Below, piece by piece: positions 25,331-32,901 of a DNA stretch of 64,000 nt. The stretch spans positions 1,550,001 to 1,614,000 of the forward strand of contig NZ_CP052909.1 in the NCBI RefSeq assembly GCF_014295415.1, written 5' to 3'. The position numbers and the translations under genes are program-made. The notes beneath the pieces are model-generated. The model saw only the letters and a list, made by a program, of their open reading frames with translations. It did not search any database and had not been told where the DNA came from. The stretch comes from Constantimarinum furrinae (GTDB lineage Bacteria > Bacteroidota > Bacteroidia > Flavobacteriales > Flavobacteriaceae). Positions within the stretch are counted from its first letter, which is position 1; the number at the start of each line of letters is the position of its first letter.

Positions 25331-26473
25331 TTATTCTCGTAAAAGTCCTCTGGAGATCACGATCTTCTGTATCTCGGAAGTTCCTTCGTAGATCTGAGTG
25401 ATCTTGGCATCTCGCATCATACGCTCTACATGATACTCTTTTACATATCCGTTTCCGCCATGAACCTGTACCGCTTCTACGGTAACATCCATAGCAACCT
25501 GTGAAGCGTATAATTTTGCCATGGCTCCGCTCATATCGTAATTTTTTCCCTGATCCTTATCCCAGGCCGCTTTCATCACCAGATGTCTGGCAGCAGTAAT
25601 GGAAGTATGCATATCGGCAAGCTTAAAAGCAATCGCCTGATGATTACAGATCTCTGTACCAAATGCCTTGCGTACTTTAGAATATTCGCGTGCCAGTTCG
25701 TAAGCACCGGCCGCAATTCCCAGCGCCTGAGCAGCAATTCCAATTCGGCCGCCACTTAAGGTTTTCATGGCGAACTTAAAGCCAAATCCGTCTTCGCCAA
25801 TGCGGTTTTCCTTTGGAACTTTTACATCGTTAAAGATAAGGGAATGGGTATCGCTTCCGCGAATTCCAAGTTTGTCTTCTTTGGGTCCGATCTCAAAACC
25901 TTCCCAGCCCTTTTCTACGATAAGAGCGTTAATTCCACGGTGACCCTTGTCTCGGTCTGTTTGAGCGATCACCAGATAATAATCTGCCGTTCCCCCATTG
26001 GTGATCCAGTTTTTTGTACCGTTTAGCACATAGTGATCACCCATATCTATCGCCGTTGTTTTTTGAGAGGTTGCATCGCTCCCTGCTTCGGGCTCACTTA
26101 GGCAGAACGCCCCTATGGATTGCCCCGTTGCAAGTCTGCTTAGATATTTTTGTTTTTGTTCTTCAGTTCCAAATGCCTGAAGTCCGTAGCAAACCAATGA
26201 ATTATTCACCGACACGATCACCGAAGCCGAAGCATCCACCTTACTCAATTCTTCCATGGCCAGTACATAGCTCACCGTGTCCATTCCTCCTCCTCCGTAT
26301 TTTGGATCTACCATCATTCCCAGAAAACCAAGTTCTCCCATTTTCTTTACCTGTTCGGTGGGAAATTCCTGTTTATTATCACGTTCAATAACACCCGGCA
26401 ATAATTCGGTTCTTGCAAAATCGCGGGCTGCGTCGCGTATCATTAAATGTTCTTCGGAAAGGCTGAAATCCAT
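25331..26473 (-). CDS. Acyl-CoA dehydrogenase (short/branched-chain type)
   Basis: A FAD-dependent dehydrogenase that introduces the alpha-beta double bond in acyl-CoA thioesters; electrons go to electron-transfer flavoprotein. The 380-residue length is standard. Motifs visible: QSIGAFCLSEPEAGSDA (FAD/substrate loop), NGTKNWITNGG, RIGIAAQALGIA, KAFGTEICNHQAIAFKLAD and the C-terminal IYEGTSEIQKIVISR, whose first Glu after Tyr is the catalytic base position of the butyryl and branched-chain enzymes. Substrate chain length cannot be decided from sequence alone; butyryl-CoA or isovaleryl/2-methylbutyryl-CoA are likely. It has its own promoter and terminator and is divergent from anmK. Confidence 0.93.
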   Translation of the reverse strand: MDFSLSEEHLMIRDAARDFARTELLPGVIERDNKQEFPTEQVKKMGELGFLGMMVDPKYGGGGMDTVSYVLAMEELSKVDASASVIVSVNNSLVCYGLQAFGTEEQKQKYLSRLATGQSIGAFCLSEPEAGSDATSQKTTAIDMGDHYVLNGTKNWITNGGTADYYLVIAQTDRDKGHRGINALIVEKGWEGFEIGPKEDKLGIRGSDTHSLIFNDVKVPKENRIGEDGFGFKFAMKTLSGGRIGIAAQALGIAAGAYELAREYSKVRKAFGTEICNHQAIAFKLADMHTSITAARHLVMKAAWDKDQGKNYDMSGAMAKLYASQVAMDVTVEAVQVHGGNGYVKEYHVERMMRDAKITQIYEGTSEIQKIVISRGLLRE

Positions 26474-26511
26474 AGGTTTTGCTTAAAGGTAATATTCAAA
26501 AAAAAGAGCCA

Positions 26512-26542
26512 CAAAGGTACTCCTAAAATAGCAATTACCAAA
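26512..26542 (-). promoter_or_regulatory. Promoter of the acyl-CoA dehydrogenase gene
   Basis: On the minus strand TTTG (26539-26542) is separated by exactly 19 nt from TACCTTTG (26512-26519), a full match to the flavobacterial consensus. The start codon follows after 38 nt. Confidence 0.65.
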
Positions 26543-26580
26543 ACTGAAAAATATCAAATGTGCCACATAATATTCATCTG

Positions 26581-26613
26581 TTGCTGTGCTGTATTCTAAG
26601 TTTAATACATTTG
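26581..26613 (+). promoter_or_regulatory. Promoter of anmK
   Basis: TACATTTG at 26606-26613 matches TAnnTTTG; a TTG at 26581-26583 lies 22 nt upstream, somewhat long. The start codon is only 5 nt downstream, suggesting a leaderless or nearly leaderless transcript. Confidence 0.4.
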
Positions 26614-26618
26614 TGATT

Positions 26619-27683
26619 ATGCACAAAGACCGGTATCATGTTTTAGGAGTTATGAGCGGAACCTCGCTGGACGGGATCGATATAGCCGAACTCGATTTTT
26701 CGGTTTCCGAAAAGAACGAATGGACGTTCAAAATAATAAAGGCAGAGACCATTCCGTATCCCGACTCCTGGCGACGGATCTTAAAAGAAGCTGTTTACTT
26801 TTCGGAAGGGAGATTAAAGACGCTGAATGAAGAGTACACTTTGTATCTGTCGGAATGTATTTCTGTATTTATTAAAAGGCATGACATAGCAGACCTCGAT
26901 GCGGTTTGTAGCCACGGACATACCATTTTACATCGTCCCGAGGCAGGAATTACGTTGCAGATCGGGAATTTACCGAAACTTGCTACCCTCATTGGTGAAA
27001 CCGTGATCTGTGATTTTAGAGTGCAGGATGTTGCATTGGGTGGACAAGGTGCACCATTAGTTCCCGTTGGAGATCAATTGTTGTTTAATGAATATGATTA
27101 TTGCCTCAATCTGGGTGGTTTTGCCAATTGTTCATATGGGAATGACGGAACCAGGATAGCATACGATATTTGCGGAGTGAACATTGTATTAAACCACTAC
27201 GCCACTCACCTGGGAAAAGCTTACGATCATGCCGGTGATCTTGCTGCTTCAGGGATATTGGATATTCATTTATTATCAAAACTCAACGCGCTTCCGTTTT
27301 ATGATAAGACACCCCCAAAATCCTTAGGTCTGGAGTGGGTACAGGAAAATGTTTTTCCGGTGCTAAAGAATTCCGGTCAATCGACCTTAAATATTTTAAG
27401 AACCTATACCGAACATATTGCCATTCAGCTTTCACGACAATTCCGTGAGCATTCTTCTGTTTTTATCACAGGGGGAGGGGCCTATCATGATTTTCTCATT
27501 TCACGATTGAAAGCAATTTCTAATATGGAGATCATTTTGCCTGAAAAGGCAATCATCGAGTACAAGGAAGCCTTGATATTCGGACTCTTAGGGATACTTA
27601 AACTACGCGGAGAGGTTAATTGTCTGTCCAGTGTGACTGGGGCAGAAAGGGACCATTCGACTGGGGTGATCTTTCATAAATAA
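26619..27683 (+). CDS. anmK: Anhydro-N-acetylmuramic acid kinase
   Basis: Phosphorylates and ring-opens 1,6-anhydro-MurNAc to MurNAc-6-phosphate during peptidoglycan recycling in the cytoplasm. The 354-residue product has the ATP-binding opening GVMSGTSLDGIDIAELDF, the CSHGHTILHRP segment, the DFRVQDVALGGQGAPLVP motif with the catalytic Asp, and FITGGGAYHDFLISRL near the end, all AnmK signatures. The ATG at 26619 is chosen because the family starts about ten residues before GVMSGTS; an in-frame ATG at 26586 lies upstream of the -7 box. Next to the acyl-CoA dehydrogenase gene but divergent from it. Confidence 0.95.
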   Translation: MHKDRYHVLGVMSGTSLDGIDIAELDFSVSEKNEWTFKIIKAETIPYPDSWRRILKEAVYFSEGRLKTLNEEYTLYLSECISVFIKRHDIADLDAVCSHGHTILHRPEAGITLQIGNLPKLATLIGETVICDFRVQDVALGGQGAPLVPVGDQLLFNEYDYCLNLGGFANCSYGNDGTRIAYDICGVNIVLNHYATHLGKAYDHAGDLAASGILDIHLLSKLNALPFYDKTPPKSLGLEWVQENVFPVLKNSGQSTLNILRTYTEHIAIQLSRQFREHSSVFITGGGAYHDFLISRLKAISNMEIILPEKAIIEYKEALIFGLLGILKLRGEVNCLSSVTGAERDHSTGVIFHK

Positions 27684-27843
27684 AAAAAATGTAGGTTTTT
27701 CAATTAAACTGACGATTAAATAATTTACTTGGTCAATTTCCATAAATTTTACACAAAATCAATACACAGCCTATTCCATTTTTTTATATTTGTGGCTGCG
27801 CCTTTGTTCATACTCAGGTGATCGTTAACCCACCGTTACCTTC

Positions 27844-29070
27844 ATGAAAGAACTTCTCAAAAAGTACGAAGAAAAAGAACCAGAAATTGTTTTCCATTGG
27901 AATGACCCCGAAACAGAAGCCGAAGGCTGGACCGTGATAAACTCATTGCGAGGCGGTGCTGCCGGAGGAGGTACGCGTATGCGTGTGGGATTAGACAGCA
28001 ATGAAGTGCTATCGCTGGCAAAGACCATGGAAGTTAAATTTACCGTATCAGGTCCTGCAATAGGCGGTGCCAAATCCGGAATTAATTTCGATCCTAGTGA
28101 TCCCCGAAAAAAAGGAGTTCTGGAACGGTGGTACAAAGCTGTTTCTCCATTACTGAAAGCGTATTACGGTACCGGTGGGGATTTAAATGTTGATGAGATC
28201 CATGAAGTCATCCCCATTACTGAGGAGAGCGGAGTATGGCATCCACAGGAAGGTGTTTTTAATGGCCATTTCACGCCTACAGAAGCCGATAAGATAAACC
28301 GTATCGGTCAACTTCGTCAGGGCGTCATCAAAGTATTGGAGAATGTTCAGTTTTCTCCCGATGTATCCAGAAAATATACGGTAGCCGATATGATCACCGG
28401 CTATGGTGTGGCAGAGGCAGTGCGTCATTATTACGACATCTATGGCGGAAGTGTGGAGGGAAAACGTGCGGTAGTACAAGGATTCGGAAATGTAGGTGCA
28501 GCGGCGGCGTACTACTTAGCTCAAATGGGTGCAAAAGTTGTTGGAATTATCGACAGAGTTGGTGGTTTGATCAATACCGATGGTTTTAGTTTTGAGGAAG
28601 TTCAACAATTGTTTCTGAATAAGGATGGTAATACGCTAAAGGCAGATAATATGATGTCTTTTGACGAGATCAACAAAAAAATATGGACTCTGGAGTGTGA
28701 GGTTTTTGCACCCTGTGCTGCTTCCCGGTTAATCACCCAGGATCAAATCGCGTCTATGATAGAAACCGGTCTGGAAGTGATAAGTTGCGGTGCCAATGTC
28801 CCCTTTGCAGATAAGGAAATATTCTTCGGATCGATCATGGAATTTACCGATGAGAAAGTAAGCCTTATCCCCGATTTTATTAGTAATTGTGGTATGGCCC
28901 GTGTGTTTGCTTACTTTATGGAGCGTAAAGTACAAATGACCGATGAAGCCATATTCAACGATACATCAATGACTATCAAGAATGCAATTCAGAATACATT
29001 CGACAATAACAGCTCTAAAACAAATATTAGTAAAACGGCTTTTGAAATAGCCCTGAAACAGTTAATTTAG
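27844..29070 (+). CDS. Glu/Leu/Phe/Val dehydrogenase
   Basis: An NAD(P)-dependent amino-acid dehydrogenase that reversibly deaminates an amino acid to its 2-oxo acid. The 408-residue product has the N-terminal dimerisation/catalytic domain with GGAAGGGTRMRVGLDSNEVL, the catalytic-lysine motif AIGGAKSGINFDPSDP, and GTGGDLNVDE with the catalytic Asp. A Rossmann domain follows (AVVQGFGNVGAAAAYYLA). Length and opening fit the leucine/phenylalanine branch more than glutamate dehydrogenase, but the substrate is not certain. A TAnnTTTG box (27785-27792) lies 51 nt upstream. A terminator-like hairpin follows the stop. Confidence 0.9.
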   Translation: MKELLKKYEEKEPEIVFHWNDPETEAEGWTVINSLRGGAAGGGTRMRVGLDSNEVLSLAKTMEVKFTVSGPAIGGAKSGINFDPSDPRKKGVLERWYKAVSPLLKAYYGTGGDLNVDEIHEVIPITEESGVWHPQEGVFNGHFTPTEADKINRIGQLRQGVIKVLENVQFSPDVSRKYTVADMITGYGVAEAVRHYYDIYGGSVEGKRAVVQGFGNVGAAAAYYLAQMGAKVVGIIDRVGGLINTDGFSFEEVQQLFLNKDGNTLKADNMMSFDEINKKIWTLECEVFAPCAASRLITQDQIASMIETGLEVISCGANVPFADKEIFFGSIMEFTDEKVSLIPDFISNCGMARVFAYFMERKVQMTDEAIFNDTSMTIKNAIQNTFDNNSSKTNISKTAFEIALKQLI

Positions 29071-29097
29071 TGCCATTCAAGACGCACATCATTCTCG

Positions 29098-29124
29098 TTC
29101 CGTCCTTAGGGCGGAATTTCGTTT
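29098..29124 (+). terminator. Possible terminator after the amino-acid dehydrogenase gene
   Basis: An 8-bp stem TTCCGTCC / GGGCGGAA (one G-T pair) with a 3-nt loop, followed by TTTCGTTT, 27 nt after the stop codon. The T tract is interrupted, so the call is moderate. Confidence 0.45.
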
Positions 29125-29150
29125 AACTTTAGTTAAGAACCTCCCGATTT

Positions 29151-30557
29151 ATGGAATCAATTATCATCTTAATCTTTGTAATAGGATACCTTTCCATCAC
29201 CCTCGAACATCCTTTAAAATTAGATAAAACAGTACCGGCACTTATCATGGCAGCGCTCATCTGGGCTGTACTTGCCGTCGGTTTTCACGCAGGATGGTTC
29301 GATATTATTAATACAGAAGAACAGGCTTTTAATTTTCTCTCGGGAGGCGAAGCGGCCGAAGAAGGCTTTAACGGAACGCTATTACATCACCTCGGTAAAA
29401 CTGCCGAAATCCTTATCTTTCTTATAGGAGCAATGACTATTGTTGAGATCATCGATCTTCACCGTGGGTTTGAAGTGTTAAAAGGCGCTGTTAAGACTAA
29501 AAGCAAAAGAAAATTACTATGGATTATTGGGATATTGGCGTTTATCCTATCCGCTATCATCGATAACCTTACCGCTACTATTGTTTTAGTTACCTTATTG
29601 CGAAAGCTCATTCACAGAAGAGAGGATCGCTTGTGGTTTGCGGCTATGGTTGTTATCGCTGCTAACGCGGGAGGAGCCTGGTCTCCAATTGGGGATGTTA
29701 CCACAACAATGCTCTGGATTGCTAATAAGGTGACGGCCATGGGGCTTATAGAGTTCGTTGTTATTCCTTCTGTGGTTTGTTTTGCACTGCCATTTTTAGT
29801 GGCAAGCTATATGAAACCCTTTCAGGGAAATATTGAAGTACATGCCGAGGAGGATCTGGAAGCTGAAAAACTACTAAGTAGCCGCACTATGCTGTTCTTA
29901 GGATTGGGAATGATCGTTTCGGTTCCTGTCTTTAAGACGATTACTCATCTGCCTCCCTATATGGGGATGATGCTGGCATTGGGTGTCGTTTGGCTCGTTT
30001 CTGAATATATTCATCCTGAAGAGGATTTTACAAAAGAACGACGGCATTTGTACTCTGCCCATAAGGCCTTATCGCGAATAGAAATATCAAGTATCTTATT
30101 TTTCCTCGGAATCCTTATGGCGGTGGCCGGACTTGAAAGTCTGGTTTACGGTGTGGTTCACGGGGAGGAGGTAGGAACCCTTCGATATCTTGCTGAAGCC
30201 TTACAGGGAGCCATTCCTCGTGAAAGCGAAATTTGGTTCTTTCTAGGGGAAGACCTTGTGGTGATGCTCTTGGGAATACTTTCGGCCATCATAGATAACG
30301 TTCCACTTGTGGCGGCCTCTATAGGTATGTACGACTCTCCAACCGATTCTGTATTATGGCACTTTATTGCGTATTCTGCCGGAACCGGTGGAAGTATGCT
30401 TATTATTGGTTCTGCTGCGGGTGTAGCCGCTATGGGGATGGAAAGAATCGATTTTATCTGGTATCTGAAAAAGATAGCATGGCTTGCATTTCTTGGATTT
30501 GCCGCCGGTGCCATTGTCTTTTTGATCATTGAAAGAGTCATATTTCACCATGCTTAA
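29151..30557 (+). CDS. nhaD: NhaD-type sodium:proton antiporter
   Basis: An inner-membrane Na+(Li+)/H+ antiporter of the ion transporter superfamily. The 468-residue product has about 12 hydrophobic helices. Diagnostic segments include FLIGAMTIVEIIDLHRGFEV, ILSAIIDNLTATIVLVTLLR, AANAGGAWSPIGDVTTTMLW and, in the second half, ILSAIIDNVPLVAASIGMY and AGTGGSMLIIGSAAGVAAMG. The two IIDN motifs in inverted halves are a hallmark of NhaD. Salt export fits a marine lifestyle. It is a single gene between the dehydrogenase and the exbB operon, all on the plus strand. Confidence 0.93.
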   Translation: MESIIILIFVIGYLSITLEHPLKLDKTVPALIMAALIWAVLAVGFHAGWFDIINTEEQAFNFLSGGEAAEEGFNGTLLHHLGKTAEILIFLIGAMTIVEIIDLHRGFEVLKGAVKTKSKRKLLWIIGILAFILSAIIDNLTATIVLVTLLRKLIHRREDRLWFAAMVVIAANAGGAWSPIGDVTTTMLWIANKVTAMGLIEFVVIPSVVCFALPFLVASYMKPFQGNIEVHAEEDLEAEKLLSSRTMLFLGLGMIVSVPVFKTITHLPPYMGMMLALGVVWLVSEYIHPEEDFTKERRHLYSAHKALSRIEISSILFFLGILMAVAGLESLVYGVVHGEEVGTLRYLAEALQGAIPRESEIWFFLGEDLVVMLLGILSAIIDNVPLVAASIGMYDSPTDSVLWHFIAYSAGTGGSMLIIGSAAGVAAMGMERIDFIWYLKKIAWLAFLGFAAGAIVFLIIERVIFHHA

Positions 30558-30701
30558 CAATTTCTTAGTGTGATCGTCGTTATTCAATTTGAAGCAGTTG
30601 TCACAAATCTTTATTATACTATTTTCTAACTCAATAAACAGAAAATTCTACCTGACTTTATGGAACACTGTATCCGAATCAGGTTTAAACCAAAGTAACC
30701 T

Positions 30702-31403
30702 ATGCTAAACTTCTTTATTCAGGATGGTGTTGACCCTGCACTACAGGACTTAGAACCGGTAGTAGAAGAAAAAACGCTTTCCGTAATGGAACTTTTAATG
30801 AATGGCGGACTCGGAGGCCAGATCATCATTGCTGTACTCTTTGTGCTACTTTTTGTAGCGGTCTACATCTATTTTGAACGCCTTTTTGCGATCAAAGCGG
30901 CTTCCAAACTGGACAGTAATTTTATGAATCAGATTCGCGATAATGTTGCCTCCGGAAATATTCAGGCTGCGAAGGTGCTATGTGTACAACAGAACAGTCC
31001 GGTGTCCCGACTTACCGAAAAGGGAATATCGCGTATCGGTAGTCCGTTGGAAGATATTAATACCGCCATCGAAAATGCTGGGCGTCTTGAAGTATATAAA
31101 CTAGAAAAAAATGTAAGTATACTCGCCACTATAGCAGGGGCAGCTCCAATGATTGGTTTCCTCGGAACCGTAATTGGTATGGTTTTGGCATTTCATCAAC
31201 TGGCAACTAGTAGTGGTCAAGCAGAAATGGGAAGCCTTGCAGAAGGAATTTACACCGCAATGACAACAACGGTAGCCGGTTTGATCGTGGGTATTATCGC
31301 GTACATGGGATACAATCATCTCGTTGTGCGAACCGATAAGGTAGTACATCAGATGGAGGCGACAGCCGTAGACTTTTTAGATCTATTAAACGAACCTGCG
31401 TAA
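30702..31403 (+). CDS. exbB: MotA/TolQ/ExbB proton channel family protein
   Basis: An inner-membrane proton-channel subunit that powers TonB-dependent uptake or envelope constriction. The 233-residue product has a first helix at about 39-61 (GGQIIIAVLFVLLFVAVYIYFERLFAI) and two helices in the conserved second half (ATIAGAAPMIGFLGTVIGMV and YTAMTTTVAGLIVGIIAYM), with the family's Gly/Thr-rich pore motif. The stop overlaps the start of the next gene by 1 nt. ExbB and TolQ cannot be separated confidently; the tonB-like gene in the operon favours ExbB. Confidence 0.9.
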   Translation: MLNFFIQDGVDPALQDLEPVVEEKTLSVMELLMNGGLGGQIIIAVLFVLLFVAVYIYFERLFAIKAASKLDSNFMNQIRDNVASGNIQAAKVLCVQQNSPVSRLTEKGISRIGSPLEDINTAIENAGRLEVYKLEKNVSILATIAGAAPMIGFLGTVIGMVLAFHQLATSSGQAEMGSLAEGIYTAMTTTVAGLIVGIIAYMGYNHLVVRTDKVVHQMEATAVDFLDLLNEPA

Positions 31404-31795
31404 TGAATTTACGAGGAAGAAATAAAGTAAGCCCGGAGTTCAGTATGAGCTCAATGACAGATATAGTTTTTCTGTTGTTGGTGTTTTTCCTGCTCACTTC
31501 TCCGGCAATAACACCCGATGCGCTGGACCTGATTTTGCCCAAGGCTAAGGGAAAAAGTACCAATGTGCAAAAGGCTTCGGTAAGTATTACCAAAGATGGA
31601 GCATATTATGTGAATAAGGAACGTGTAAGCGAATACAGTATCGAATCAGAATTAAAAGCAGCACTGGCCGGACAAGAGGAGCCAACGATTATTTTGCGTG
31701 CCGAAGAAGGGGTGCCAATTGAAGATGCTGTTTTTGTAATGGATATTGCAAATAAGAATAATTTTAAAGTAGTGTTGGCGGTTAGACCCAATTAG
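31403..31795 (+). CDS. exbD: ExbD/TolR family biopolymer transporter
   Basis: Partner of the ExbB channel. The 130-residue product has the single N-terminal transmembrane helix with the essential aspartate (SMSSMTDIVFLLLVFFLL) and a periplasmic domain of alternating strands (KASVSITKDGAYYVNKERV, EEPTIILRAEEGVPIEDAVF). Length is normal for ExbD. ATG overlaps the exbB stop by 1 nt. The next gene, tonB-like, starts 126 nt downstream after a hairpin at 31884-31906. Confidence 0.9.
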   Translation: MNLRGRNKVSPEFSMSSMTDIVFLLLVFFLLTSPAITPDALDLILPKAKGKSTNVQKASVSITKDGAYYVNKERVSEYSIESELKAALAGQEEPTIILRAEEGVPIEDAVFVMDIANKNNFKVVLAVRPN

Positions 31796-31921
31796 GTTTT
31801 TAATTGAGCGTTCCTCTCCTTCGCTCTCATATGGAGCTTCGGCAGGGTTGCGAAAACAACAACGACGAGTCCCTAACACAAAGGGAAGGAAGCAAGATTT
31901 CCTTCCGAAGAAAAAGAAAAA

Positions 31922-32743
31922 ATGAGCCTTTTAGATACAGAACATAAAAAGAAGAGTATGACCATCACGGTAATTCTACACGTGATCATCCTCATTTTAT
32001 TGTTTATCGTTGGGCTTACCTATCTCGATCCGCCGCCGGAGAACGGGATCGCGGTAAATTTTGGAACTACAGAAACAGGCAGTGGGAATATCCAACCTAC
32101 CGAACCTATAAAATCTCAACCAAAGGAATCACAACCCGAACCGGCGAATCAACCAAAATCCGAGATCAAGGAAGAAGTGGTAACTCAGGATAATGAGGAT
32201 GCGCCCGTGATCAAGAAAGAAGAGACTAAAAAGGAAGTAGTAGAAACCCCTAAAAAAGTAGAACCAAAAAAGGAACCGGTAAAAAAACCCGATCCTACTC
32301 CGTCCAAATCGACAAGTGATGCGCTTTCAAGCTTGATTAACGGACCCAAGAGCGATGGAAAATCCAAAGGCAGTGAAGGAGACGATAAGACAGCCGGCGA
32401 TAAAGGAGACCCTAACGGTGACCCTAATGCCAAAAGTTATTACGGTACTGGAAAAGGACTGGATGGGGATGGGAATTACCTGTTGGGTGGTCGTAAGGCG
32501 CTCAATAAGGAAAAGTTTGTACAGGATTGTAATGAGGCAGGAACTGTGGTGGTAAGTATCGAAGTGGATCGCAGTGGCCGTGTTATTAGTGCAACTCCCG
32601 GGGTGCGTGGGACCACCAATAATTCAAGATGTTTATTGGAACCTGCAAAAAGAGCAGCACTTGCCACCCGTTTTAATAGTGACGACAAAGCCCCTGCAAA
32701 ACAAATTGGGAAGATCATCTACCGATTTAAACTTTCAGAATAG
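31922..32743 (+). CDS. TonB-like energy transducer
   Basis: The 273-residue product has one transmembrane helix at about 14-35 (TITVILHVIILILLFIVGLTYL) and a long Pro/Lys/Glu-rich spacer (about 60-140), as in TonB proteins that span the periplasm. A Gly/Asp-rich linker comes next, then a TonB_C-like domain (about 200-273; AGTVVVSIEVDRSGRVIS, CLLEPAKRAALATRF, KIIYRFKLSE). It would transmit proton-motive energy from ExbBD to outer-membrane receptors, though the same layout is also used by TolA-like proteins. It is cotranscribed with exbB and exbD; the 126-nt gap and hairpin may allow a different expression level. Confidence 0.82.
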   Translation: MSLLDTEHKKKSMTITVILHVIILILLFIVGLTYLDPPPENGIAVNFGTTETGSGNIQPTEPIKSQPKESQPEPANQPKSEIKEEVVTQDNEDAPVIKKEETKKEVVETPKKVEPKKEPVKKPDPTPSKSTSDALSSLINGPKSDGKSKGSEGDDKTAGDKGDPNGDPNAKSYYGTGKGLDGDGNYLLGGRKALNKEKFVQDCNEAGTVVVSIEVDRSGRVISATPGVRGTTNNSRCLLEPAKRAALATRFNSDDKAPAKQIGKIIYRFKLSE

Positions 32744-32778
32744 TGTGGCTCTTAATATTTAGTCCGGATTTTTTATTT

Positions 32779-32813
32779 TTCAACCTTCAACCTTCAACCT
32801 TCAACCCTCAACC
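32779..32813. repeat. Heptanucleotide tandem repeat (TTCAACC, five units)
   Basis: Five head-to-tail 7-mers between the tonB-like gene and the BNR protein gene: four TTCAACC units and one CTCAACC. Non-coding; it could expand or contract by slippage. It is not close enough to a recognised promoter box to assign a regulatory role. Confidence 0.75.
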
Positions 32814-32901
32814 TTCAGCTTTAGACCTTTTTCTTTCCCTTACAGAACACACTAAATTCCTTCCCATTTTTCAGTATCTTTAGTTCTTAATAATTATAGC
32901 T

